Below are positions 8,475 to 17,218 of a stretch of 64,000 nt of DNA, one piece after another. Numbering within the stretch: position 1 is the first letter of the stretch; each line of letters begins with the position of its first letter. Below the pieces are notes generated by a model that did not search any database, had not been told where the DNA came from, and saw only the letters and a list, made by a program, of their open reading frames with translations. The translations under genes and the position numbers were made by a program. The stretch is from Buttiauxella sp965119215 (lineage in GTDB: Bacteria; Pseudomonadota; Gammaproteobacteria; Enterobacterales; Enterobacteriaceae), in NCBI GenBank assembly GCA_965119215.1, contig CBCPKK010000001.1, positions 62,001 through 126,000 on the forward strand. Reading direction: 5' to 3'.

Positions 8475-9244
8475 ACTCTTATCTCCACGCCTTGTTGAGC
8501 CAGATACAGTTTCAGCTCACCAATATTAATAATTTGTTTATGGAATACAGACGCAGCCAGTGCGCCATCCGCATCCGTATCCCGGAATGCTTCCAGGAAG
8601 TGTTCCATGGTGCCTGCGCCACCCGAGGCAATCAGCGGTACGTGGCAAACTTCACGGACTTTCTTCAATTGCTCGAGATCGTAGCCGTTACGCACGCCAT
8701 CCTGGTTCATCATATTCAGAACGATTTCCCCGGCTCCACGCTTTTGCACTTCCTGCACCCAGTCTGCTGTTTCCCACGTTGTTACACGCGTGCGGCTTTC
8801 GTCGCCAGTATATTGGTTGACGTGATATTTCCCGGTTTCACTATCAAACCAGGTATCAATACCCACCACAATACACTGCACGCCAAAGCGATCGGCCAGA
8901 CGAGTAATCAGTTCCGGGTCAGCCAGAGCAGGGGAGTTGATTGAGATTTTATCCGCGCCGAAAGAGAGAATCTGTGCCGCATCTTCAATGGACTTAATGC
9001 CACCTGCCACACAGAAAGGGATGTCGATAACTTCTGCCACGCGCGATACCCAGCTTTTATCAACTACGCGGCCATCGCTTGATGCGGTGATATCGTAAAA
9101 CACCAGCTCATCTGCGCCTTCTGCTGCGTAACGTTGCGCCAACGGGACGATATCGCCAATGATTTCATGGTTGCGGAACTGCACACCTTTAACGACCTGC
9201 CCGTCACGTACGTCCAGGCAAGGGATTATCCGTTTTGCCAGCAT
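8468..9244 (-). CDS. hisF: Imidazole glycerol phosphate synthase, cyclase subunit
   Basis: HisF is the (βα)8-barrel that, with ammonia delivered by HisH, turns PRFAR into imidazole glycerol phosphate and AICAR. The 258-residue protein begins MLAKRIIPCLDVRDG, where Asp11 is the catalytic acid; the open frame extends further upstream but that part does not belong to the family. The phosphate-binding loops ASGGAGTMEH and DGALAASVFH are present. It overlaps hisA by 19 bp, as in other enterobacteria, and hisI by 7 bp, showing tight translational coupling. Confidence 0.97.
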   Translation of the reverse strand: MLAKRIIPCLDVRDGQVVKGVQFRNHEIIGDIVPLAQRYAAEGADELVFYDITASSDGRVVDKSWVSRVAEVIDIPFCVAGGIKSIEDAAQILSFGADKISINSPALADPELITRLADRFGVQCIVVGIDTWFDSETGKYHVNQYTGDESRTRVTTWETADWVQEVQKRGAGEIVLNMMNQDGVRNGYDLEQLKKVREVCHVPLIASGGAGTMEHFLEAFRDTDADGALAASVFHKQIINIGELKLYLAQQGVEIRVC

Positions 9245-9963
9245 GAGATCGCCTCCGTTACGTTGAATTTCCCTTCCAGTAATGCCCGCCCAACAATCAC
9301 GCCTTGTACGCCCGTTCCACGCAAAGCTGCGATATCGTTGATGTCGCCAATGCCGCCAGAAGACTGGAACGCCACTTGCGGGAAACGTGCGCAAACTTCT
9401 TCATACAGCGAAACGTTAGAACCGGCCAGCGTACCGTCGCGGGAGATATCCGTGCACAGCACATGTTTGAGCCCGACCGGTAGGTAAGTCTCCACCAGTT
9501 CTTCAAGCGTGACGCCTGAGTTCTCTTGCCAGCCGCTGACAGCAACGTGTTTGTTGCCTTGTTCGTCGATGCGAACATCCAGGGCTAATACCAATGCATC
9601 TGCGCCAAAGCGGGTAAACCAGCCTTTGACGACTTCGGGCGATTTCACCGCCGTTGAGCCAACCACCACACGCGCAACACCCGCTTCAAGCAATGCGGCA
9701 ACGTCTTCTTCAGTACGTACGCCGCCGCCAACTTGTACCGGTACATTGACGCCCGCAACCAGCGTTTTAATCAGTGGGATCTGGCGTTTAGCAGGGTCTT
9801 TCGCACCGGTCAAATCGACCAGATGCAACACCTGCGCGCCTTGCGCTTCGTAATCCTGCAAACGTGGCAGCGGGTCGTTGCCGTAATCGCGCTGTTGGTC
9901 GTAATCCCCTTGATGGAGGCGCACCACTGTGCCGTCAATTAAATCGAGAGCCGGAATAATCAT
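9226..9963 (-). CDS. hisA: Phosphoribosylformimino-5-aminoimidazole carboxamide ribotide isomerase
   Basis: HisA isomerises ProFAR to PRFAR by an Amadori rearrangement, the fourth step of histidine synthesis. The 245-residue barrel starts MIIPALDLIDG with catalytic Asp7 and shows the paired phosphate loops VGGGVRTEED and SSGGIGDIND. TDISRDGTLAG contains the second catalytic region. It is homologous to HisF, with which it overlaps. Upstream it is 5 bp from hisH. Confidence 0.97.
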   Translation of the reverse strand: MIIPALDLIDGTVVRLHQGDYDQQRDYGNDPLPRLQDYEAQGAQVLHLVDLTGAKDPAKRQIPLIKTLVAGVNVPVQVGGGVRTEEDVAALLEAGVARVVVGSTAVKSPEVVKGWFTRFGADALVLALDVRIDEQGNKHVAVSGWQENSGVTLEELVETYLPVGLKHVLCTDISRDGTLAGSNVSLYEEVCARFPQVAFQSSGGIGDINDIAALRGTGVQGVIVGRALLEGKFNVTEAISCWQNG

Positions 9964-9968
9964 GGTGC

Positions 9969-10559
9969 TTACATCTCCAGGAAATTTTTCAGTAATTTTG
10001 CACCGGCGGCACCCGAGCGTTCCGGGTGGAACTGTACGCCGAAGAAGTTATCTTTTTGCACCGCAGCCGTGAAAGCCTCGCCATAACTGGCTTGCGCGAT
10101 AGTATTTGCGCACACCGGCATGGCGTAGCTGTGGACAAAGTAAAAATAATCACCGTCGTCGATGCCACGGAACAAGCGGTCACCGGCTTTTGGGTAGACA
10201 CGGTTCCAGCCCATATGTGGTAATGGCAAACCGTGATCGACCATTTTTAACACGGGTTGTTCGATGATGCCGAGCATGTCCACGCCGTTACTTTCGTCGC
10301 TGCGTGAACCCAATAACTGCATACCAAGGCAGATGCCCAGCACCGGTTGTGTGCAGGCTTTTATCAGCTCGATAAGTTCACGTTCACGAATCTGGTTCAT
10401 GGCTGCCTGCGCCGTTCCCACGCCTGGCAAAAACAGTTTATCGGCACGTAGCACCACGTCCGGGTCACGGCTTACCAGGGGCTCATAGCCGTGGCGCTGG
10501 ATAGCCGATTTCACCGAGTGCAGGTTGGCGCATCCTGTATCCAGAATCACCACGTTCAT
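9969..10559 (-). CDS. hisH: Imidazole glycerol phosphate synthase, glutaminase subunit
   Basis: HisH hydrolyses glutamine and channels ammonia to HisF. The 196-residue class I amidotransferase has the nucleophile elbow GICLGMQLLG (Cys about residue 77) and the catalytic His-Glu pair in FHPERSG near the C-terminus. The oxyanion strand LPGVG is present. The ATG overlaps the hisB stop by one base, consistent with coupled translation in the his operon. Confidence 0.97.
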   Translation of the reverse strand: MNVVILDTGCANLHSVKSAIQRHGYEPLVSRDPDVVLRADKLFLPGVGTAQAAMNQIRERELIELIKACTQPVLGICLGMQLLGSRSDESNGVDMLGIIEQPVLKMVDHGLPLPHMGWNRVYPKAGDRLFRGIDDGDYFYFVHSYAMPVCANTIAQASYGEAFTAAVQKDNFFGVQFHPERSGAAGAKLLKNFLEM

Positions 10560-11626
10560 TACAACACCCCTTTTGAGGAGGGCAGCGTGTCGCCTTCAAC
10601 GCGAATCGCCTGGCGCAGCGTGCGGCCAAAGACTTTAAACAGGCTTTCGACGCGGTGATGATCGTTTTTGCCTTTGGTTTTCAGGTGCAGCGTCACGCCC
10701 ATGGTGTAAGACAGCGAGCGGAAGAAGTGCTCAACCATTTCAGTGCTGAGGTCGCCCACGCGCTGGAAGTTGTATTCGGCTTTATATTCGAGGTGCGGGC
10801 GGCCAGAAATATCCAGCGCACAGCGCGCCAGGCATTCGTCCATCGGCAGCGTAAAGCCGAAGCGCGTAATACCTCGTTTGTCGCCCAACGCAATTTTCAG
10901 CGCTTCGCCCAGCGCCAGGCCGGTGTCTTCCACGGTGTGGTGATCGTCGATGTAAAGATCGCCTTTCACACTGATATCCATACGGAAACCGCCGTGCGTC
11001 GCAATCTGGTCCAGCATGTGGTCGAAGAAGCCAACGCCGGTATTAATTTTGCTGCCGCCTTCGCGGTCGAGCCAAACCTGCACGTCGATTTGCGTTTCTT
11101 TGGTGGCGCGTTCTACGTGCGCATAACGGTCACGTTTGGTCAGTTGTTCGCTGATGGTCGGCCAGTTCAGCGTTTCACCGTGGTAGCGTAACCCCTGAAT
11201 CCCCATGTTTTCAGCAAGCTCGATATCTGTTGCACGGTCGCCAATCACATAGCTGTTGGGTTTATCCAGCACGCCTTCTTCCAGATAACCGTTCACCATT
11301 GCCAGTTTTGGCTTACGGCATTCGCAGTTGTCTGCCGGTAAATGCGGGCAAATCAGCACATCATCAAAATTTATGCCCTGAGAGGTAAACACCTGCATCA
11401 TCAGGTTATGTGGGCCGTCGAAGTCCGCCTGCGGGAAGCTATCGGTACCCAAACCATCCTGATTGGTGATCATCACCAGTTTGTATCCTGCTTTTTGCAA
11501 TTGCAGCAGGGCAGGGATCACCGCTGGCTCAAAGGCCAGTTTATCCATGCGATCCACCTGATAATCTGAAGGGGGTTCGGAAATCAGGGTACCGTCACGG
11601 TCGATAAAAAGAATTTTCTGGCTCAC
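10559..11626 (-). CDS. hisB: Bifunctional histidinol-phosphatase / imidazoleglycerol-phosphate dehydratase
   Basis: HisB carries two activities of the pathway. The N-terminal HAD domain (DRDGT at residues 9-13, ITNQDG, and a Cys/His zinc site at CPHLPADNCECRKP) dephosphorylates histidinol phosphate. The C-terminal domain (from about residue 165) dehydrates imidazole glycerol phosphate using the HHTVEDTG and DHHRVES manganese motifs. At 355 residues it equals the E. coli fusion. It overlaps hisC by 4 bp and hisH by 1 bp. Confidence 0.97.
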   Translation of the reverse strand: MSQKILFIDRDGTLISEPPSDYQVDRMDKLAFEPAVIPALLQLQKAGYKLVMITNQDGLGTDSFPQADFDGPHNLMMQVFTSQGINFDDVLICPHLPADNCECRKPKLAMVNGYLEEGVLDKPNSYVIGDRATDIELAENMGIQGLRYHGETLNWPTISEQLTKRDRYAHVERATKETQIDVQVWLDREGGSKINTGVGFFDHMLDQIATHGGFRMDISVKGDLYIDDHHTVEDTGLALGEALKIALGDKRGITRFGFTLPMDECLARCALDISGRPHLEYKAEYNFQRVGDLSTEMVEHFFRSLSYTMGVTLHLKTKGKNDHHRVESLFKVFGRTLRQAIRVEGDTLPSSKGVL

Positions 11627-12705
11627 ACGCCCTCCGTGGCCGTCAGGCCGGGTTGTTCACGTAGCGCAGCAATAGTGCGCTCGCATTCAGTACGGGTGCC
11701 GATGGTAATACGCAGGCAGCCGCTTAACGATGGTTGTTTATTCTGGTCACGTAAGATAATGCCCTGATCCCACAGAGATTTAAATACAGCACTTGAGGCT
11801 GTGATACGTGCCAGAACATAGTTTGTCTCTGAGTCGAAAACTTGCTCTACGCAATCGACATCCTGAAGCGCTGCAATTAAGTATTGGCGATTCACCAGCA
11901 CTTCCGCCACGCGCTCACGCATCGCATTAATACCCTGCGGGCTTAACGCCTGGGCGGCGATATCCGCAACCGGTGTGGAGAGCGGATAAGGGGCGATGAC
12001 TTTCATCAGCAAATTAATCACTTCTTCATTTGCCAGCGTGAAGCCGCAACGCAGTCCAGCCAGCGCAAAGGCTTTGGAAAGCGTGCGCAGGACAACAAGG
12101 TGCGGATACTCGTTTAACCAGCCAGCCAGCGTCGCCTGCGGGCAAAACTCAATGTAGGCTTCGTCTGCAACCACCAACGCTTTGCCGCGTGCCATTTCAA
12201 GCAGCACACGGAAATCTTGCGGATTGATCAGCTGGCCGGTTGGGTTGTTTGGGCTGCAAACATAAATGACTTTCGCACCATCCAGGTTTTCGGCAATGGC
12301 CGGTAAATCGAGCTGCCAGTTTTCAAGCGTTGGCACCGTACGGCGTTCAACGCCGAAGCTCTCAGCGCTCACGCTATACATGCCGTACGTCGGCGGGCAG
12401 TAGAGCACGGCATCTTTACCTGGCTCGCAGAACGCGCGGATTAACAGCTCGATACCTTCGTCTGCACCACGGCTGACTAATACCTGCTCCGGCTTCACAC
12501 CGGCATATTCGGCGTAACGTTCAATCACCAGTTTTGGCTGGCATTCCGGGTAGCGGTTCAGCGTTTGTTGAGTGAGTTGATACTCAACCGCAGTGGGATA
12601 TTCGTTGGCGTTCAACCACACATCGCCATTGCCACCCAGACGGCGAGCCGACTGGTAAGGGGTCAGGGCGCGGACGTTATCGCGGGCTAACTCTTCAATG
12701 CTCAT
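11623..12705 (-). CDS. hisC: Histidinol-phosphate aminotransferase
   Basis: HisC transfers an amino group from glutamate to imidazole acetol phosphate, using PLP. The 360-residue class II aminotransferase has the substrate and PLP features SPNNPTG, VADEAYIEF and the Schiff-base lysine in TLSKAFALAG. It is a few residues longer than the E. coli protein. The start overlaps the hisD stop (4 bp) and the stop overlaps hisB (4 bp), as expected within the operon. Confidence 0.97.
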   Translation of the reverse strand: MSIEELARDNVRALTPYQSARRLGGNGDVWLNANEYPTAVEYQLTQQTLNRYPECQPKLVIERYAEYAGVKPEQVLVSRGADEGIELLIRAFCEPGKDAVLYCPPTYGMYSVSAESFGVERRTVPTLENWQLDLPAIAENLDGAKVIYVCSPNNPTGQLINPQDFRVLLEMARGKALVVADEAYIEFCPQATLAGWLNEYPHLVVLRTLSKAFALAGLRCGFTLANEEVINLLMKVIAPYPLSTPVADIAAQALSPQGINAMRERVAEVLVNRQYLIAALQDVDCVEQVFDSETNYVLARITASSAVFKSLWDQGIILRDQNKQPSLSGCLRITIGTRTECERTIAALREQPGLTATEGV

Positions 12706-14009
12706 TGCATCTCCTTGAGCGCAGCAACGCGCAGGGTAACAGCGTTTTTGTGGGCGTCCAGCAGCTCGGCGGCGGCCAGAGTTTCAATTGTTTTAGCCAG
12801 GCTGGCGAAACCTTGTGGCGACAATTCCTGAACCGTCATGCGTTTCTGGAAATCAGCCAGACCCAGGCTTGAACAGGTAGATGTGTAACCGTACGTCGGC
12901 AGAACGTGGTTTGTGCCAGAGGCATAGTCGCCAGCCGATTCCGGTGACCAGTCACCGAGAAACACCGAACCGGCACTGGTAATGCTCTCTACCAGGTCAC
13001 GGGCGTTACGCGTCTGAATAATCAGGTGCTCCGGCCCATACTGGTTGGAAATCTCAATGCACTGTTCTAAATCGCGAGCGACGATTAAGCGGCTGCTTTC
13101 TAATGCTTTGCGAGCAGTTTCAGCACGCGGTAACGCTGCAAGTTGGCGTTCGACGGCTTCTGCTACGGCCTGCGCCATGTTGGCATCTGGTGTTAACAAA
13201 ATGACTTGTGAATCCGGGCCGTGCTCTGCTTGCGATAACAAATCGGAGGCAACAAAATCAGGTGTCGCGCCGCTATCAGCGATAACCAATACTTCCGAAG
13301 GGCCAGCAGGCATGTCGATAGCTGCACCATCAAGACGCTGGCTAACCTGGCGTTTTGCCTCGGTCACAAAGGCGTTTCCTGGCCCAAATATTTTATCCAC
13401 TTTAGGAATGCTTTCGGTGCCCAGCGCCAGTGCGGCAATCGCCTGCGCGCCGCCAACCTGGAACACTTCCTGCACGCCGCACAGTTGCGCGGCATACAAG
13501 ATTTCATCGGCAATCGGCGGCGGTGAGCAAAGCACTACTTTTTTGCATCCGGCAATTTTTGCAGGGGTGGCAAGCATCAATACAGTTGAAAACAGTGGCG
13601 CTGAACCGCCTGGAATGTATAAACCGACGGAAGCCACAGGGCGGGTCACCTGCTGGCAACGCACACCCGGCATGGTTTCGATATCTACATTTTCCAGTTT
13701 CTGAGCAACGTGGAATTTTTCGATATTCGCGACAGCAACAGCCATCGCGTCTTTAATCTCTGTACCCAATCGCGCTACGGCGGCGGCAATTTCCTGGTCG
13801 GTGACCTTGATTTGCGCCACGTTCGTTTTATCGAATTTGGCACTGTACTCGCGCAATGCATCATCGCCGTTGGCTTTCACATTATTAAGAATTTCAGCCA
13901 CTGTGCGCGTAATGCTTTCCGATGCGGAAATCGCCGGGCGAGTCAGCAACGCAAGTTTTGCCGCTTCATCGCACTCATTCCAGTTAATCAACGTATTGAA
14001 GTTTGCCAT
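12702..14009 (-). CDS. hisD: Histidinol dehydrogenase
   Basis: HisD performs the last two steps, oxidising histidinol to histidine through histidinal with two NAD+. The 435-residue protein shows the family signature around GPSEVLVIAD and SQAEHGPDSQ, where Gln and His bind zinc, and TYGYTSTCSSLGLADF with further ligands. GATNHVLP-like sequence (SGTNHVLPT) is also present. It is 4 bp from hisG and overlaps hisC by 4 bp. Confidence 0.97.
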   Translation of the reverse strand: MANFNTLINWNECDEAAKLALLTRPAISASESITRTVAEILNNVKANGDDALREYSAKFDKTNVAQIKVTDQEIAAAVARLGTEIKDAMAVAVANIEKFHVAQKLENVDIETMPGVRCQQVTRPVASVGLYIPGGSAPLFSTVLMLATPAKIAGCKKVVLCSPPPIADEILYAAQLCGVQEVFQVGGAQAIAALALGTESIPKVDKIFGPGNAFVTEAKRQVSQRLDGAAIDMPAGPSEVLVIADSGATPDFVASDLLSQAEHGPDSQVILLTPDANMAQAVAEAVERQLAALPRAETARKALESSRLIVARDLEQCIEISNQYGPEHLIIQTRNARDLVESITSAGSVFLGDWSPESAGDYASGTNHVLPTYGYTSTCSSLGLADFQKRMTVQELSPQGFASLAKTIETLAAAELLDAHKNAVTLRVAALKEMQ

Positions 14010-14013
14010 GGTG

Positions 14014-14913
14014 TTACTCCATCATCTTCTCAATTGGTAACACCAGAATCGAACTGGCACCCAGCGCTTTCAGTTTTTCCATGGTTTCCCAGAACAGCGT
14101 TTCGCTGCTCACCATATGCATGGCCACACGCTGTTGGTCCCCGGCCAGCGGCAGAATCGTTGGGCGTTCAGCGCCTGGCAGCAGAGCGACAATTTCGTCC
14201 AGGCGCTCGCTTGGTGCATGCAACATGATGTATTTCGATTCACGCGCCTGAATCACGCCCTGAATACGCGTCATCAGTTTGTCGATAAGCTGTTGTTTAG
14301 CACTGTCCATTTCGCCGTCACGTTGAATCAGGCACGCTTTGGAGCGGTAAATCACTTCAACTTCACGCAGGCCGTTGGCTTCAAGCGTTGCGCCAGTGGA
14401 AACCAGGTCGCAAATCGCGTCAGCTAGACCAGCTCGTGGGGCAACTTCAACGGAACCGTTTAATAAGCAGGATTTAAACTGCACACCTTTGCTATCAAGG
14501 TAGCGCTTAAGGATGTGAGGGTAAGAAGTGGCAATGCGCTTGTTATTAAGGCTTGCGGGGCCGTCCCATGGGTCATCAACAGAAATAGCCAGTGAGAAAC
14601 GACACCCACCGAAATCAAGACGACGCAGCGTGAAGTAACGCGGGTCTTCGCTCTGAGCGCGGCGGTTCAGTAACTCTTCTTCCAGCACGTTCTCACCAAT
14701 AATGCCCAGATCCACAACGCCGTCCATCACAAGCCCTGGGATATCGTCATCACGGACACGCAGAATATCGATAGGCATATTTTCTGCCAGGGCAATCAGG
14801 CGCTGGGTGTGCAAGTTAATTTTTATGCCACAGCGAGCCAGTAATTCGCGTGAGTCATCGCTCAAACGCCCGGATTTTTGAATAGCTATGCGTAAACGGT
14901 TGTTGTCTAACAT
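14014..14913 (-). CDS. hisG: ATP phosphoribosyltransferase (long form)
   Basis: HisG condenses ATP and PRPP, the first and feedback-inhibited step of histidine synthesis. The 299-residue length is that of the hexameric long form with a C-terminal regulatory ACT-like domain, where histidine binds. The start MLDNNRLRIAIQKSGRL matches E. coli; the frame extends upstream into the attenuator but that part is not coding. The PRPP-binding loop is in DLVSTGATLEANGL. It is the first structural gene after the hisL leader. Confidence 0.97.
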   Translation of the reverse strand: MLDNNRLRIAIQKSGRLSDDSRELLARCGIKINLHTQRLIALAENMPIDILRVRDDDIPGLVMDGVVDLGIIGENVLEEELLNRRAQSEDPRYFTLRRLDFGGCRFSLAISVDDPWDGPASLNNKRIATSYPHILKRYLDSKGVQFKSCLLNGSVEVAPRAGLADAICDLVSTGATLEANGLREVEVIYRSKACLIQRDGEMDSAKQQLIDKLMTRIQGVIQARESKYIMLHAPSERLDEIVALLPGAERPTILPLAGDQQRVAMHMVSSETLFWETMEKLKALGASSILVLPIEKMME

Positions 14914-14950
14914 GGGTCGATTCCTCTTATAAATTCTTTTCTGACGTCCA

Positions 14951-14990
14951 AAAAAAAGCCCCCGGAAGAAATCTTCCGGGGGCTTATTGA
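14951..14990 (-). terminator. his operon attenuator terminator
   Basis: Read on the minus strand, AAGCCCCCGGAAGA and TCTTCCGGGGGCTT pair into a long GC-rich stem followed by a run of eight T. It lies between hisL and hisG. By analogy with the enterobacterial his leader, slow translation of the His codons in hisL prevents this hairpin from forming and lets transcription continue. Confidence 0.95.
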
Positions 14991-15047
14991 CTCGTTCATG
15001 CACCAGTGGAAGATTTTTTCATCTTCCAGCACACATCGCCTGAAAGA

Positions 15048-15098
15048 CTAGTCAGGGTGATGGTGATGATGGTGGATAGTAAATTGAACGCGTGTCAT
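15048..15098 (-). CDS. hisL: his operon leader peptide
   Basis: A 16-codon reading frame encodes MTRVQFTIHHHHHHPD with six consecutive histidine codons; E. coli has seven. Ribosome stalling here senses charged histidyl-tRNA and controls the attenuator immediately downstream. The ATG has GAG upstream. The frame is too short for automatic gene finders but its identity is unmistakable. Confidence 0.97.
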   Translation of the reverse strand: MTRVQFTIHHHHHHPD

Positions 15099-15138
15099 AA
15101 AATTCTCGTATGAATGAGTATTCATTGTCTGTGCAAAT

Positions 15139-15168
15139 AACCTAAACCAGATGCGCCATTGAGTGCAA
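15139..15168 (-). promoter_or_regulatory. his operon promoter
   Basis: On the minus strand TTGCAC (-35, 15163-15168) and TAGGTT (-10, 15139-15144) are separated by 18 bp, 40 bp upstream of hisL. The TTTAGGTTA context matches the known E. coli/Salmonella his promoter -10 region. Confidence 0.75.
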
Positions 15169-15298
15169 GGGCTTTTTATCCTCAGAATTAATATTCTGTT
15201 TAGCGCCACTGATTGTCAGTTTGCTTATCGTGGCGTAGCCTTAATGCAGAGTAATTAATTCCGGGTAGTTGAAAATGCTGCAATCCAGGAGCCAGGGT

Positions 15299-16126
15299 AT
15301 GAAAAAAGTTGCGATTGTCGGGTTAGGGTGGCTGGGAATGCCACTGGCGATGTCTTTATCAGCGCGAGGCTGGCAAGTAACAGGCAGTAAAACCACACTC
15401 GACGGCGTAGAAGCTGCGCGAATGAGTGGGATAGACAGTTTTCAACTGCAACTGACGCCTGAACTGGTTTGCGACAGCGACGATCTGGATGAGCTGCTCG
15501 ACGTGGATGCTTTGGTGATAACGCTGCCTGCGCGCCGAACTGGCGAGGGCGACGATTTCTACCTGCAAGCCGTGCAAGAAATTGTCGATAGTGCGTTGGC
15601 GCACAACATTCCGCGCATTATTTTTACCAGCTCCACCTCGGTATACGGTGAAAAAGAAGGAACCGTGCGAGAAACCTCACCGCTTGAGCCTGTCACCGCC
15701 AGTGGTCGGGTGCTAAAAGAGCTGGAAACCTGGCTGCATGATTTGCCGGGCACGTCGGTGGATATTTTACGTCTGGCCGGTTTAGTCGGGCCGGAACGCC
15801 ACCCTGGGCGCTTTTTGGCAGGGAAAACCGATGTGGCGAATGGCGCGCACGGTGTCAATCTGGTGCACCTCGAAGATGTTATTTCAGCAATTACGCTGTT
15901 GTTGCAGGCTCCAAAGGGCGGGCACATCTATAATTTATGTGCGCCAGATCACCCAACGCGTGCCGAGTTCTACTCTTTGATGGCACGCCAGATGAATCTC
16001 GACGCCCCTGTCTTTAGAACTGAAGCGCAAAATGGCCACGGTAAGCTGGTGGATGGCAACCGTATCTGCAATGAACTTGGGTTTGAATATCAGTATCCAA
16101 ACCCGCTGGTAATGCCCATGCAGTAA
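15299..16126 (+). CDS. yeeZ: NAD-dependent epimerase/dehydratase-family protein YeeZ
   Basis: This 275-residue extended SDR-like protein begins MKKVAIVGLGWLGMPLA, with a dinucleotide-binding glycine motif of the form GxGxxG. Further on, TSSTSVYGEKEG resembles the SDR Tyr region, though a full YxxxK motif is not evident. The start at 15299 follows AGGAGCCAGGG and is preferred over in-frame codons further upstream. The gene follows the his promoter in divergent orientation, as in E. coli. Its substrate is not established in E. coli, and I do not assign one here. Confidence 0.9.
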   Translation: MKKVAIVGLGWLGMPLAMSLSARGWQVTGSKTTLDGVEAARMSGIDSFQLQLTPELVCDSDDLDELLDVDALVITLPARRTGEGDDFYLQAVQEIVDSALAHNIPRIIFTSSTSVYGEKEGTVRETSPLEPVTASGRVLKELETWLHDLPGTSVDILRLAGLVGPERHPGRFLAGKTDVANGAHGVNLVHLEDVISAITLLLQAPKGGHIYNLCAPDHPTRAEFYSLMARQMNLDAPVFRTEAQNGHGKLVDGNRICNELGFEYQYPNPLVMPMQ

Positions 16127-16164
16127 CCGCTGTGGGGCATTGCTCGTGACTGCCGGGAACGAGT

Positions 16165-17079
16165 ATGAAACCACTGCTGGATGTGCTGATAATTCTCGAT
16201 ACCCTCGATAAAGAAGGGAGCTTTGCTGCGGCGGCAACAAAGCTCTTTAAAACGCCTTCCGCGCTCAGCTATACCGTTCAAAAACTCGAAAACGATCTCA
16301 ATATTCAAATCCTCGACCGCTCCGGCCACCGCGCACGTTTTACGCGAACGGGCCAGCTTCTGCTGGAAAAAGGCCGCGAAGTGCTGCATACCGTACGCGA
16401 ACTGGAACAGCAGGCCATCAAACTGCATCAGGGCTGGGAAAACGAACTGGTGATTGGTGTGGATGACTCGTTTCCCTTCTCGCTACTGACACCTCTTATC
16501 GAGGCTTTCTACAAAAGTTACAGCGTGACGCGCCTGAAATTCATCAACGGTGTGTTAGGTGGCTCGTGGGAAGCGCTCACTGAAGGGCGTGCCGATATTA
16601 TTGTTGGCGCGATGAGCGATCCGCCGTCGCTGAGCGGTTTTGGTTTTACGCTGTTAGGCCAGCTCGAAAGTGTTTTTGTCGTCGCGCCACATCATCCGCT
16701 TGCTGACGCTGAAGAGCCGTTAACTCGCCGCGTTATCAAACGCAGTCGCGCGGTTATCGTAGGGGATACTTCGCGTCTGGAGCCATCACGTTCGATGCAT
16801 TTACTCGAAGATCAGGACGCAATTACCGTTTTTGATTTTAAAACCAAACTCGAGTTGCAAATCAGTGGCATTGGCTGTGGCTACGTTCCCCGTTACATGG
16901 CGCAGCGCTTTATCGAAAGTGGCGTCCTGGTGGAAAAACAAGTCACTTCCCATGTGCCTTTTGTACCGGTTTGGATTGGCTGGAACGAGCAAACCGCGGG
17001 GCTTGCCAGCGAATGGTGGCGCGAGCAAATCGTCACTAATCCTGAAATCGCCGTGGTGTACGGAACCGCGCAAAAATAA
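16165..17079 (+). CDS. yeeY: LysR-family transcriptional regulator YeeY
   Basis: A 304-residue LysR-type regulator. The N-terminal winged helix-turn-helix spans about residues 1-62 (LDVLIILDTLDKEGSFAAAA, then TPSALSYTVQKLE), with a hinge and a periplasmic-binding-like effector domain from about residue 90. It lies 38 bp after yeeZ and 139 bp before the aminotransferase gene on the same strand. Because that aminotransferase and plaP follow directly, YeeY may control putrescine/GABA metabolism here; this is inference from position. The co-inducer is unknown. Confidence 0.92.
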   Translation: MKPLLDVLIILDTLDKEGSFAAAATKLFKTPSALSYTVQKLENDLNIQILDRSGHRARFTRTGQLLLEKGREVLHTVRELEQQAIKLHQGWENELVIGVDDSFPFSLLTPLIEAFYKSYSVTRLKFINGVLGGSWEALTEGRADIIVGAMSDPPSLSGFGFTLLGQLESVFVVAPHHPLADAEEPLTRRVIKRSRAVIVGDTSRLEPSRSMHLLEDQDAITVFDFKTKLELQISGIGCGYVPRYMAQRFIESGVLVEKQVTSHVPFVPVWIGWNEQTAGLASEWWREQIVTNPEIAVVYGTAQK

Positions 17080-17218
17080 TACAGATGGGTGACTGGCGGA
17101 GCCTGGCTGTCACATCTATCGTTAATAATGGGTATATCCCTCTTCTAAAAGTGTCTTCGCGTTTAAATTTTCTCCTCTGCCTCGTTTTGCAGAGATTTTT
17201 TGTGCGCAAGGAGTCTGT